Shown: positions 11,325 to 22,454 of the stretch, piece after piece
Layout: the number at the start of each line of letters is the position of its first letter
Position numbering within the stretch: the first letter of the stretch is position 1
Assembly (NCBI GenBank): GCA_950295325.1
Contig: OX485804.1
Location: 10,604,001-10,668,000, forward strand
DNA from: Polytrichum commune
Taxonomy: Eukaryota > Streptophyta > Polytrichopsida > Polytrichales > Polytrichaceae
Direction of reading: 5' to 3'
Length of the DNA: 64,000 bases
Translations under genes and position numbers: made by a program
The notes under the pieces: generated by a model
The model's input: only the letters and a program-made list of their open reading frames with translations
Databases searched by the model: none
What the model was told of the DNA's origin: nothing

Positions 11325-12025
11325 CAGGGTTGTCTATCCCGATGTCATGACGGTGTCGTGCCGTCATGATGTGTCGTGTCGTGACGGACCCCTCCGTCAC
11401 GACACAATAGGGTCCACGTAGGGTCAACCTAGGGGGAAGCTAGTAGGGTGGGTAAAATACTTACCTTCTTGCCAAGGTGGCGTCCTATGTGGCAGAAAAG
11501 GCCGACGTGGACGTGGATATGCTTAGCGCCAGGTAAACCATTTTGCCATTATGTTTATCATTCTGTTAAAATCAAAGTAGTAAAATATGACTAAGGAGGG
11601 TGTGGGGCGGACGGGGGACGAGGGTGGGGCAGACGGGGGGGAACGGGGCGGACGGGGGCGGGAACGGGGGCGGGAACGGGGCGGACGGGGGGGGGGGAAC
11701 ATGGTTTTTATTTTTTTATTTTTTTTGCGGACAGGGATTGGGAACGGAGGCGGACGGGGTCGGGAACGGCGGCGGACGGGGGGGTGGACGGGCACTAGTA
11801 ATTTTCCCCCCACTTTACCTCTACTTTGCTGACATGTCATCACACATGGACATCTTACATCCTACGTGTCCGAAATGGGGTAATATAATTACACACAGAA
11901 TTCGGTAAAATTCAAGTTCGTCAGGATAAAGACAACATCCGGCATAATGTCGTGACGGATACGTGTCGTGACGGCACGACATTATGCCGAGATTAGCCTC
12001 CGTCACGACACAATAGACAACCCTG
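11325..12025. mobile_element. Non-autonomous hAT-type DNA transposon with 8-bp TSD
   Basis: The ends are CAGGGTTGTCTAT (11325-11337) and ATAGACAACCCTG (12013-12025), perfect inverted repeats. They are flanked by an identical 8-bp direct repeat GTCTTGGA (11317-11324 and 12026-12033). An 8-bp TSD with CA..TG ends is the signature of the hAT superfamily. The subterminal regions carry many copies, in both orientations, of GTCGTGACGG, probably transposase-binding repeats. A perfect 14-bp palindrome (11941-11954 with 11975-11988) lies near the right end. There is no transposase. The core is G-rich (see 11587-11800). Confidence 0.9.
11587..11800 (+). repeat. G-rich minisatellite inside the hAT element
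   Basis: Repeated GGGGCGGACGGGGGCGGGAACG-like units on the + strand with many G-runs of 3-9, split by a T-rich stretch around 11704-11727. Strong G-quadruplex potential is inferred. The frames across it (Gly/Arg on +, Pro/Arg on -) are composition artefacts. Confidence 0.8.
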
Positions 12026-12033
12026 GTCTTGGA

Positions 12034-13384
12034 TGCTAGTGTAAACCTACCCTAAGTTGGAGACTTGAAAGGCCTATTGCGAACACCCTTCCTAAAGCGA
12101 TTATTAATGCACAACTATCTTATGTTTGCATTCTAAAATGATTAGACATATTGTTCCTATGAGTCATTGGTTGGTATAGTATTTAGGGGGTTTGTTTGGA
12201 GGGAAGGGCCAAAAGCCAACACCAAGGATGAATGAAGAAACCACGGTAGAAATAGTGTGTGTGTGTGGGGGGGGGGGGGGGGGAGCAAAGCCCCTCAAGG
12301 ATGCCGCACCCACCATATGTAGAAGAACCACGCAAAAAAATTTAGTTATTTCATCTTTTGTGAATTCAATCTAATGCATGTCTTAAATGATGATTTGATT
12401 CATATATGAATTCAAATGAATACAAGAGTGTTACATTTTCTTGCTACATGTAGTAGTTTTGGTCCCCCATTAGCAATCATTGTCTTCTTTTTGGGGACTC
12501 ATGCAACATGTTGTGTTGAATATAGATTGAAGTCTATAAGCAAAGTTATAGAGGAATTTCATACATGAATTATTCTTGATTTGTGACAATAATATCATGA
12601 AACGTTGTTTACTTCCTAATACATGTGTGAATCCGACTTCCAAATGTGTAAAGGTAGCTTCTAGGTCATTTTCATCTCTCTCTCTCTCTCTCGACTTTAG
12701 ATGTCATTAAACATTTAATCACATTCCACCTTAAATTTCACACCTAGGAAAAAACATAACAAAACAAACCTTGACCCTAAAGGATCAAGATAAAAGTGTC
12801 TGTCATAATTATTTATCCTGAAGCAACCAATATAGTAACACTTCTAATAATAACACATCTATTCATTTTAGGATACAATTATAACATAGTCATACATATG
12901 TAATTGTGCATGTTTTGATGACACAACTAATGATTTTGTCTATATCATTCCATTTGGACAAACCATTTATCCAAGTATACATTAGTCTAGTTTCATAATT
13001 ATTTGAAAAGAAAAATGATAAAAACTTACACACATGTAAGGGTGTGTGTTGTGCTTGTGTTGGGACGTGGGGCACACAACCTCCTTGGAGGAGTGTGCCA
13101 TGTAAGCAAATAGGGGGTTGAGTAGGGTTGCCAAGTTCCGATAGGAGGGATCTTGGCGGTCTCTTTCATTAAGGTAGTCTACATGTACCCGTCTCAAGTC
13201 ACACAAAGGAGATTGTACCCTAGCTACTTGGGGTTGAGGACATTTAGACATGGAGAATGTACCCTATTTCCACAACTACTTGGAGATTTAGACATGGTGG
13301 TCTAGAATCTAGTCCTCCATTCATGGGCATGGCATATCATGCATGTAGCCCCATCTTTGTACTTTTCTATGTTAGCGTGGAGTA
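12034..13384. other. Intergenic with microsatellites
   Basis: It contains (GT)n followed by 18 G (about 12255-12283) and a (CT)n tract (12674-12692). No gene is supported. Confidence 0.5.
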
Positions 13385-13670
13385 AGATAAGTTATGTGGT
13401 TTTATTGTGAGCACTTCCAACTCCATCTACAACAATTTGTCCGTTTGATTGCATTGGGAAGTGTCTCATCCAATTTTCAATTGTGAATCTCAAAATATTA
13501 ATACATTAGGGTTCTAGAGTCAAAATTGAGATGCAAGAATTGTGAGAGGTCAAACCATTTCATTTTTAAGTGATCACGTAGGCTCCTTGATTGTGCTAAG
13601 AATTGCAAGGTTGAATTGTTGAGACCCTGTGGAGTTGGAAGTGCTCACAATAGACCATGTATCTTAGCAT
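13385..13670. mobile_element. MITE with perfect 23-bp inner TIR (ATTGTGAGCACTTCCAAC family)
   Basis: 13403-13425 and 13630-13652 are perfect 23-bp inverted repeats (core ATTGTGAGCACTTCCAAC). The repeat extends outward imperfectly to AAGATA / TATCTTAG. Relatives lie at about 6364-6870, 10112-10385 and, as an end only, 38020-38075. Non-coding. Confidence 0.7.
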
Positions 13671-16309
13671 GTAAATACTACCAGTGGATGTTGTGAACAA
13701 TCATTGGTATAAAAAGTTGAAGATGAGTCATGCATACGTATTACTACAGCTCTTACATCTCAACTCAGATTCCTAAAACCTTAAATGATAACCTTCATGA
13801 TTGGCAATTGCTAAACAAATCAAATGGTTTCTCAAGCCGATCCAACAGTTGAAATTGTCCATGAAGTTGGATCCACTCCATAGGTGGGGCATTCCATAGG
13901 ATTTTTGTGCAACACGTGTGGTGGATGACATTTGTTTAGGGGCTATTTACTTCCAAGGCATGAATTAAAGGCTCCTTATAAATTTTCAATCTCTAAAACG
14001 GCCTATTTGTTTGCACCTATAATTATTTATAGTTCCCATGCCAATGCAATTTATTATAGTCTATATTCCTTTTAAGTTATAAAAGTCATCCTTGTTCACA
14101 CATAAAACCATGCCCATACATACCATTGCATACATACAAAAACCGTGTCCATACATATTATTGCAAACATGGTTTCATACAAGCCATTGCACGAAGCTTT
14201 GCTTGAGGATCATATCAGATAACACAACAACACATTTTGCCATGTACATCAAACGCATTTATCATCCATCCAATGTGCAACATGCTTACAAATAGATCAT
14301 GCTAAACATAAACCCTAGAATCCTAATTTTTAACCCCTACATTGATTCTACTAAAAAGTAATGGCCCACATTCTATACCTAACTACTTTGCTTGTACTTG
14401 GATTGTTTTCTTCTCAAAAGACCCTTCAATATTTGAAATTCTTTTATAAATGTTATCTCAAATGAATTTAATCCTCCTAACATTATGCCACATGCCCTCG
14501 TTTGTAGAATGCATTAAGTGCCCCACCCGAGATCTGCTCACAAGACGACCACATACCTCATTAAGGTAGGGAGCCCTTATTCGGTTACTTTCTTCATAGG
14601 CACACCTACACTTGAGTAGTACATGGTTTGGTGTGGCTCCATGAACAAATACCAAAAAGACATGTGTTTAAAAGAGATTGAACTATGTCTTTACATCACA
14701 ATAACCACTCTAAACTCGGTAGTCAACATAATTGTGGGGGCTTATGTGACCACTTGATGCGCACAAGAATTTTCACTTTGACCATGAATAAGATATAACG
14801 AACATCTAAGTTATGTAGACAACACACTTGTCCAAAAGTAATAAGAAATGTGCATTTGTGGGGACGTAATCATCAAACAAAAACAACCACAAACTTTGAA
14901 TGTTTGTACTCCACGTTTGCTAACGACCATATTTATGTAGTTTCACGATCTAGTGTGTATCATATTGACAGGTTGCAATTGTCCAAAATTCATGGATAAA
15001 CCCAAGTATACTTAAATCCTAGTTATAGGCACATGAGCTCCGAAAACTACGAGGAGAGTGGGCTACAGCCTGGCTTTGGATTTGCTAATCCTCTTGTAGT
15101 AATTGTGTGTTTCATATCCTAGGGGAAGAGGTCAGAGATGATCCTAAACTACCGGGTGATAATGGAGAGGTACCCCTTTCTGAATGAAGTGATTGACGGT
15201 TCAATTCCCACTGTGAAAACTCCTCTCTACTGGACAGGGGAAGAAAAAACTAACTAGGTAGGTAGAAAACCAAGAGCCCACCCACCGCAAGATAGGCAAT
15301 AACCCCCACCATGCACCAAGAAGATTCTTGAGCAGGGTAGAACCAACAGAGTGAAACTCACGTCGGGTTGCCCGATGTTGGTTATTCATTTATGTATTCC
15401 TTCCTACGAGAAGTGGGCTATCTAGTTGGGAAGCATGGTAACCATGTAAGTTAAGACCCATCTTCTACCTTCATATTACCACATCAAATACTACTACTAG
15501 TGGACTTCATTGCAGACAATCATTCTGCTTGCAGAAGGTTAAGTTCGAAGGTGGGGCCTAGAACCCCCCCCCAACGGGGCAGGCTAAAATTGTAATTAAT
15601 GGCTTGCTCAAAGTGTTGCCGTGCACCCCATTCTATCCGGCACACTCGACTTCTTATTATTTCTTGTTCCTTGGCGAGTGAGGTGGGAGTGGCAGGGCCA
15701 TGTGACTTTGTCCCTTGTGATGTAACACACTCAAGCCTTCCCATCATTCATGTCAATATGTAAGTTCACACTTAGGGTTTGGCCAAAGGCACCGGAGAGA
15801 GAGAGAGGGGCAACTCTTGTACACCCTAAACTCCGTAATATCAACCTCCATAATGTCACACATTCTCTAATATCCCGAACCCCTAGGGAACATATGTTCG
15901 TAGTTCAAATCTCACTCCTTATTGTCACATTTCTCTTCCTTATATCACCAATTTTGTCATTAATGCAAACCACTAAAGAACTCAACCCACACCCTTGCAT
16001 TGCGCCATGTGTCAACGTGTGGAGTGTCACCTTTTTATTCGTATTCTTCTTCTTGTTGTTCTTATGCTACTTGTTGAATGTTGGTGCATGCGTCCGTCAC
16101 ATCGCCCGGGAAGGACAAGTGGAGTGGACCACACTCGCGTAGGTGGAGGGAGAACGAATTCAAATATCCTCATATCTCCTTTGTGTTATTCCATAATGTC
16201 ACATGCTACACTAATTCTATAGTATCATGCATCAATGTTAAAACTACAAAACTCCGTAATATCACGTGCACTTTGGTTGCCACATGTCTGATACTATGGA
16301 GTTTAAAAG
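13671..16309. other. Intergenic, diverged repeat fragments
   Basis: 13925-14050 shares a GGGGCTATTTAC end with an inverted fragment at 59670-59766. 14090-14170 has a short imperfect duplication around CATGCCCATACATA. 15000-15170 is an inverted fragment of the 4392-4759 family. 15750-16142 is an open frame without recognisable protein. No gene is supported. Confidence 0.4.
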
Positions 16310-16530
16310 TGTATATGAGCGCACCTCTCATCCATCCCACATAAAAACTAGCTTGAGCCCCTATACATTTGTTGCCAATTCATCTCAAATAACATGATCA
16401 CGTAGACTAGTTATGGGTATTTTAAAAGCTTGTTTTGGTGTCACTCAAACTTCAAAAAGTAACCTCTAAGCTACTTACTATTTTAGGGCTTTTATGTTGG
16501 ATGAATGAGAGGTATGCTCAAATACAATAA
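16310..16530. mobile_element. MITE, CATCCAACA/GGATGAATGAGAG family, copy 2
   Basis: TIRs of about 37 bp: the left has GTATATGAGCGCACCTCTCA and the right TGAGAGGTATGCTCAAATAC. The interior aligns with 8625-8830. Confidence 0.65.
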
Positions 16531-16555
16531 TTCAATCTCTCCACTAGCACCCACG

Positions 16556-16940
16556 TGAGGTAGATGGGATTAAGATAGTTTTTGTTTTCCGACTACATAG
16601 CCCACTTCTCCTAGGACATGGAACCACATGATTAGTACAAGAGGATAAGAAAATTGAAAACCAAAATCAAAGTTGTAGCCACGTTCCTCATAGTTTTTGG
16701 AACCCATATGGATATCTTATGAAAGTGAAGATTCTCGTGCTCGTTAAGCGGTCGTATAGGTCTCCTCAATTACGTTGAATTTTGAATATAGAATGATAAG
16801 AACATTTTTGGGTACATAGGCCATTGTCTTTAGAATATGTGTTTTTGGTATATGTTCTTAGAGCCACATCTAAATGCATACCATTCAAATATAGATCTCC
16901 GATTAAGATCATGAATAAAATTGGGCATGCCTATCTTAAG
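16556..16940. mobile_element. MITE-like element, TAAGGTAGA family
   Basis: Left end GAGGTAGATGGG, right end GGGCATGCCTATCTTAAG (about 16923-16940). The interior is colinear with 4392-4759. A second, partial copy follows at about 17010-17190. Confidence 0.55.
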
Positions 16941-18910
16941 TTAATTAAAGCGTGGGTTTGGCAAAGGATTACTGGCACTCACATAAGTTGGAGAATGGGC
17001 TCATTTAGCTTTGCACCCACTTCCCATAGGGCATGATGCACATGATTACCCCAAGATGATCAACAAACCCTAAATTGTGCATGTAGCCGTTTTCCTCAAA
17101 ATGATGTTTGGAGCTCACATGAATATCTTACTCACTATCATGGTGAAGGTTTTATTTCTCGATGAATGATCAATATTCTAGGAGTAGCTTAAAATCGATG
17201 TTGGTGTTAGAATCCATACTTGCTTGAATTCTAAAACCCTTGAAGCAAGAAAATGGCGTGCAACCCCCCAAGTGTACAAGAGGCTTGTGTGGAGCTTGAC
17301 ATTCACAATTTCGCAAATTACCAAGTTCTTCCTCCCACTATCTCAAAGCTTCCTAACGAATTGATCAACAACAGTTTAAGGTTTTGCTTCCCACGCATGC
17401 CATCTTCATATAGCAGAGTCCTTGGCAATTGAGCACATTGTGCACTAATTGCACAATAGAACACAATTTCTCTTTGCCAAACTCCCCACAATCAATTGTT
17501 TTGTAGAATCAAAATTACACATGATTGCTATAGTTATCAAAAACAATTTAACACCCGTTGTTGAAATCTTGCAAGTTTCATGGGACGAGTATTGAGCTTC
17601 AGATTCTTCCTAAACTTGATCAATCCAAGGTTCCTCGCCACCTACCTCCAAACCACATAACCTTAAACCCTCCTTTGCATCACCAAATCCCCGAAACACC
17701 AATGATCACCAAACCCCTCAGCTCGCAAAGAATTCTTCATCCATGACATATGTACCTCGATCGCCATTTTCCCCCAACCTGCACTCAAAAATCTAATACC
17801 AATTCTACGACGGAAAATGAAATGCCTCCTATGCGCTCAAGCTAACAAGAAAGCCATCCTTATTACATGGGCAAGGGGGACCCTATGCACATCAAAATGC
17901 AAAAACATTCTCAAATTCCGAATCCGTAATCAAATTGTTAGCCCATTCGCAATCAAATCTCTCCATTGAACCACATAGTGCCGAGCGTTCGCAACTTCTC
18001 TGGGAGAGAGAAGAGAGGGAGAAGCAAAGGAGAGGAAGAAGACATCTCGAATATTTTGGAATTGTGAATACGTTGGTGGTTTTGGAAGACGGGTGTGGAT
18101 CCTCCACTCTAGTAGATTGTAAGGGGCTCCAATATTGACACACGTGGCGCAACGTGAGAGTGTGGTTTGAATTCTTTCGTGGCTTTTGCATGCACGTCAA
18201 AACCATGATGTAAGGAAGAGACAATGCGATAACAAGAAATGAGATTTTCAACTGAGAACATCCGTTCCCTAGGGTTTCAAGATCTTTGAGAAGGAGTGAT
18301 AACACGGGGGCCACACAACCACTAGGCAACCCGGCTGGTGCAGCGACCCCCCAGAGCCGGTGCCGCCTTGCATGAACGGGAGCTCTGCATTCAACCAATC
18401 GGTGGTGGATGGGAGCTGGTCCCATCCCCCTGAATGGACAAGACGGTGTCGTAATGTAAATACATACACTATATAGATGTGTACTTATTTAGTATTACAT
18501 TGTGATTCTTTGATTTGGAGGAAAGTAAAAAGAAAAAGAAAAAGAAAAAGTTATTTTATTTACTCTTAGTTTATTTTTAGTTACTCTTAGTTTACCCTTT
18601 TAGTCTTATCTTTTGTTTTATTTTTAGTTTACTTTTGGACCAATGAGAGATTAGAAGCCCATGTGATGAGGATAAAAGGGGGATTTTGTCTCTCTCATTA
18701 TGATTATTTTTTGTGTGGTTGTAGGGAAGAGGTTGTTGTTGAGGAGAGGTTTTGGGTTGAAGCTGATAGGGTGTGAATTTATGGAAATAAAATTGGAAAT
18801 AAAATATAAAGGAGTTGTGTTTCATGGTGTTGTCTCTCTAGAGTGATCTCACTTGCTTGATTTGAAGTTAGCAATTAAAAGTTGTGCTAGTTTGAGTGGA
18901 GGGAGGTATG
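16941..18910. other. Intergenic sequence left of the Harbinger transposon
   Basis: Contains a partial MITE (17010-17190) and an AAAAAG repeat (about 18529-18560). The minus-strand frame 17892-18425 is long but has no protein-like signature. The left end of the Harbinger element probably lies in or near this stretch; no TIR was identified. Confidence 0.4.
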
Positions 18911-19390
18911 TTCAAAGCCGCTATGTTCCAAAATTTTGGAGTGCCAATTCAACCCCGTGGAAAAGGTAAATCCATCTATCTTGTTTAATATATATAAATA
19001 TATATATGTATATTGTGATAATACCATCTTACATATTTAATGTTTGGTTCTCTAATAATTTGATTTATGTCATTTTGAAAACCTTTGCTAATAAACTATC
19101 ATAATATCTGTCATTTTGTTTGCAGGAAGAACTAGTCATTCATTGGAAGCGAAGTTAGCCAAAATAAGGAAGGACACTATGAAGTTCCAAGCCCATATTA
19201 TAAGTATTCGAAAATTGAATGAATCAGGTACGAATGAAACCGATGTGATAACTAAGGCCTTGGATGCTTAGAGAAGGACGCATGACAAGAAACACAATTT
19301 TGGTTTCATGCATTGTTGGCCTATAGTGAAGGATCACCCTAGGTTCTTTGACATGGAAAAGATTGCAACTCTCAAACTAGGAAAAAGGAA
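18911..19390 (+). repeat. Left arm of a 480-bp inverted duplication
   Basis: It is the reverse complement of 19637-20117 with only about ten differences by eye, including substitutions and at least one 1-nt indel. It carries the end of exon 1, the 160-bp intron and part of exon 2 of the Harbinger accessory gene, in + orientation. Arm-to-arm spacing is 246 bp. Confidence 0.9.
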
Positions 19391-19583
19391 GTCCAGACTT
19401 GAAGATATTCTTTCAACTAGTACAGGTTTGGGTGAAGCTAGGTTTGAGCCCACATTACTTGGCAATGAATCCCCACTACCTTCGGCTCCTACACATGGAA
19501 GTTTTTTGGATAGACCAATGGGTTCAAAACAAGCAAAAAAAACCAAGGCCGATGAAAACCTTAGGGAATATACGCTAAGATGA
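18911..19583 (+). pseudogene. Inverted, 5'-truncated copy of the Harbinger Myb-like accessory gene
   Basis: Exon 1 remnant up to 18965, intron 18966-19125 (GT-AG), exon 2 19126-19583. Exon 2 reads LEAKLAKIR, then NESGTNETDVITKALDA, then an in-frame TAG (19269-19271), then FMHCWPIVKDHPRF and RPMGSKQAKK before the final TGA. This order is typical of the plant NAM-associated/Myb-like proteins encoded by PIF/Harbinger elements, which help the transposase bind DNA. It lacks the start and the first part of exon 1. It extends 190 bp further 3' than the right copy, so it preserves the C-terminal part. The same TAG is in the right copy, so the stop predates the duplication or the arms have been homogenised. 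Confidence 0.75.
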
Positions 19584-19636
19584 ACTGCAGCGGTTGCCAC
19601 CAACTTGTCCTCCGATTTGGCTTATCGAATTGGTTT
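19391..19636. other. Loop of the inverted duplication
   Basis: 246 bp between the arms. Its left 193 bp encode the C-terminal part of the + strand accessory-gene copy; the rest (19584-19636) is unassigned. Confidence 0.7.
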
Positions 19637-20117
19637 TTCCTTTTTCCTAGTTTGGGAGTTGCAATCTTTTCCATGTCAAAAAACCTAGGGTGATCCTTCA
19701 CTATAGGCCAACAATGCATGAAACCAAAATTGTGTTTCTTGTCATGCGTTCTTCTCTAAGCATCCAAGGCCTTAGTTATCACATCGGTTTCATTCGTACC
19801 TGATTCATTCAATTTTCGAATACTTATAATATGGGCTTGGAACTTCATAGTATCATTCCTTATTTTGGCTAACTTCGCTTCCAATGAACGACTAGTTCTT
19901 CCTGCAAACAAAATGACAGATATTATGATAGTTTATTAGCAAAGGTTTTCAAAATGACATAAATCAAATTATTAGAGCAACCAAACATTAAATATGTAAG
20001 ATGGTATTATCACAATATACATATATATATTTATATATATTAAACACGATAGATGGATTTACCTTTTCCACGGGGTTGAATTGGCACTCCAAAATTTTGG
20101 AACATAGCAGCTTTGAA
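19637..20117 (-). repeat. Right arm of the 480-bp inverted duplication
   Basis: Partner of 18911-19390. This arm is continuous with the 5' part of the accessory gene (to 20273), so it is the original-orientation copy and the left arm is the rearranged one. Confidence 0.9.
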
Positions 20118-20273
20118 GTGATCTTCAATCCTCTCCCAAAATTTTGATTTTTTTTGTTGTGCTCCAACAATCGGATCCTGGCTTATATGCATCCAAGATC
20201 GACAAACTTGGATTTCTTCATGTTGGGAGAAATTTTCTGCCCTCCGAGAGCCACCCTCTTCCTCTTCTAACAT
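19637..20273 (-). pseudogene. Harbinger Myb-like accessory gene, 3'-truncated and with a premature stop
   Basis: Minus strand. Exon 1 20273-20063 opens MLEEEEGGSRRAENFSQHEE and continues with CRSWMHISQDPIVGAQQ, then FWERIEDHF, a pattern known from PIF/Harbinger ORF1 proteins with a Myb/SANT-like fold. Intron 20062-19902 is GT-AG, phase 1. Exon 2 runs from 19901 and meets an in-frame TAG (19758-19756). Homology is cut at 19637 by the inversion break. It is divergent from the transposase with about 350 bp between the two ATGs, probably a shared promoter region. Transcription from here would run through both arms and make a hairpin RNA. Confidence 0.75.
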
Positions 20274-20625
20274 GTTGACGCTAAAACATTTATTGCGAGT
20301 TTGAAATAAAACTCAAGGCAATGAAGGTGGCTAAACCCTAAATGAAGTTCAAATGTGTTAGATGCAAAAAAATAAATTGATTTAGACCCAAAGATATCAT
20401 ACATATTTATAGGATGACTCAAAGGCAAATAGTCATGAAGTTTATTTTAAAAAAATAGAAATAAAAATATAGGTGAAAATTAAGTTTAAAAAATAAATAT
20501 AAATCCTATCCTTAAAATTAAAGAATAAAAAGACAAAAGACAACAATTTTTTTCCATATAAATCAAAAATTAAACAAATGGACTTATAGCCACATTATTG
20601 AGTAATCGATTATTCAAAGCATAAG
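20274..20625. promoter_or_regulatory. Putative shared divergent promoter of the Harbinger genes
   Basis: AT-rich 352-bp gap between the divergent ATGs of the accessory gene (-) and the transposase (+). A bidirectional promoter is inferred from the arrangement, not from identified boxes. Confidence 0.45.
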
Positions 20626-21941
20626 ATGGATAACAACTATTGGACTGTGAGGAGGGAACAACATGAAGTAATTAGAACATTCTGTGAAGAAGATGTACAT
20701 AACTATAAAGTTGTTGTAGATGTAGTTAGGAATCTCCATAATCAAGTATTGGAACTTGGCCTTATTGATCCTCCTAGGCGTGGCGGTTCAAGACGTGAAA
20801 AAAGACCGAATATTGCACGGAGAAGAATTGAGGGGCATGAACGCTTGATGAGGGATTATTTTGTGGAGGATCCAGTTTATGATGCAAGGATGTTTCGTCA
20901 AAGGTTTAGAATGTCCAAGCGTTTGTTTTTTAAAATATTGAAAAGTGTGCAAAACTATGACTCATATTTTGTGCAAAAACGAGACGCCACTGGCCAATTG
21001 GGGTTGAGTGGCTTGCAAAAATGTACAGCAGCAATGCGTATTTTAGCTTATGGCATCGCATCTGATGCTACTGATAAATATGTACGATTAGCATCAAGCA
21101 CATCGATGTTGGCATTAAAACGATTTGTGCAGGCTATTATGGCTATATATGAGAGAACATATCTCAGACAACCCACTAGAGAGGATCTAGAGAAGCAAGT
21201 AGCAATTAATACAAAACGTGGATGGCCCGGTATGTTTGCATCATTAGATTGTATGCACTATGAGTGGAAGAATTATCCCACTGCATGGCAAGGCACTTTT
21301 CAAGATAGAGAGGGGAAAAACTCCATAATATTGGAAGCTATTGCAGACCAAAACTTGTGGATATGGCATGCCTTCTTTGGTTTGCCTGGGGGAAATAATG
21401 ACATTAATGTACTTGATCGTAGTCCTTTGATCGTTAACTTTTTGGAGGGTCATGGCCAAGATATGAGTTTCGAAGTAAATGGTCATAGGTATCCACATTA
21501 CTATTTGTTAGCAGATGGGATTTATCCCAAATGGACTATATTTGTACAAACAATTCATGATCCTCAAGGAGAGAAACGGCAATACTATGCAAAGATGCAA
21601 GAGGCTGCACGTAAAGATGTGGAGCGTTGTTTCGGTGTTTTGCAATCAAGATGGGGAATTATTCAAAATCCAAGTCGTCAATGGGACTTGAATACCATCA
21701 AGGACATTCTTATGGCATGTGTAATATGCATAACATGATCATTGAATATGAAAGAGATCAAGAATTGAAGCCCAAAATTGCAGAACCCATTAATGTACCG
21801 TGGAGACATGGACCTATGAGACATGGATTAAACTTTGAAGATTATGGACGTGGACATGAAATGATTCGAGATGAAAGGTCACACTACATGCTTAGATTTG
21901 ACCTCATGGAACATTTGTGGGCATTAAAGGGAAACTTATAG
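20626..21941 (+). CDS. PIF/Harbinger transposase (HARBI1-like nuclease), C-terminal frameshift
   Basis: The main frame 20626-21738 encodes 370 residues. Charged N-terminal part to about residue 90, then the plant PIF-type DDE domain. Catalytic triad seen: Asp208 in ASLDCMHYEW, Asp297 in LLADGIYPKW, Glu333 in KDVERCFGVLQSRW. WQGTFQDREG, and GLPGGNNDINVLDRSPL between the two Asp, are also typical of the family. After residue 366 the frame breaks: the expected conserved HNMIIE continues in the next frame from about 21728 to the TAG at 21939-21941, pointing to a 1-nt deletion at about 21727. Without it the protein would be about 438 residues, the usual length. No introns are needed. The enzyme cuts and integrates at 3-bp sites together with a Myb-like partner, whose gene lies divergently upstream but is broken. 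The long open frame suggests recent activity. Confidence 0.9.
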
Positions 21942-22440
21942 TTTACTCATGCATGGGTGGTGTTAGACACAATAGTGTAATAGGTTGATAGTATATTCTC
22001 ATGAAAATGTTTTATATTTTATAGATTACTGACATTGTAAGTTCATTTATTTATATTTAATGAAGACCTTATTGTATTTTTTGAATGAACAACAAAAATA
22101 ATTTATTTTGTATATTTATTTGCCTATCTATGGGGTTGTACATATTAATTTGATGATGAGTTATTAAATTATTACATTTAACCAACTAGAATTGCTTGAG
22201 AAAAATGGCCAAGGCCTTGCGGAAGACTTGTAGATCATCTCACCCACGTACCAATGATAGAATGTTTGACTTAGAACCACTTACCTTATTAGGACCTTTG
22301 GCGAGGTATGAGAAACAATGTCAATTAGACGAAAATTGTAGAGCTTAATCATGCCCCATACATTTTGATGTTATTTTTTTAGAGAGGTTGTAAACTACAA
22401 GTGAGCAATAGTACATGTAAGTGAGTAAAATAATACTTTT
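21942..22440. other. 3' flank of the Harbinger transposase
   Basis: AT-rich, with poly(A)-signal-like AATAAT stretches. No gene. It should contain the right TIR of the element. Confidence 0.4.
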
Positions 22441-22454
22441 GTCTTGCAAAAATT

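Larger units (their letters stand above)
18911..22000 (+). mobile_element. PIF/Harbinger transposon, rearranged; outer ends not resolved
   Basis: Comprises the accessory gene, its inverted duplicate and the transposase. I could not find TIRs or a TWA duplication by eye. The right end probably lies between 21942 and about 22400, the left at or left of 18911. Confidence 0.7.

Noticed and set aside
11523-11908. Gly/Arg-rich and Pro/Arg-rich frames of about 100 codons
   Set aside because: They are translations of the G-rich minisatellite within the hAT element.
15195-15215. B-box-like GGTTCAATTCC as a tRNA or second SINE
   Set aside because: No A box at the right distance, no cloverleaf and no TSD.
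15750-16142. 130-codon + strand frame with hydrophobic segments
   Set aside because: Hydrophobicity comes from T-rich sequence; no family is recognised and it overlaps repeat-like text.
17892-18425. 177-codon minus-strand open frame
   Set aside because: Composition is random-like (Pro/Arg/Ser/Leu mixture, no domain) and the opposite strand is also partly open. No splice or family support.
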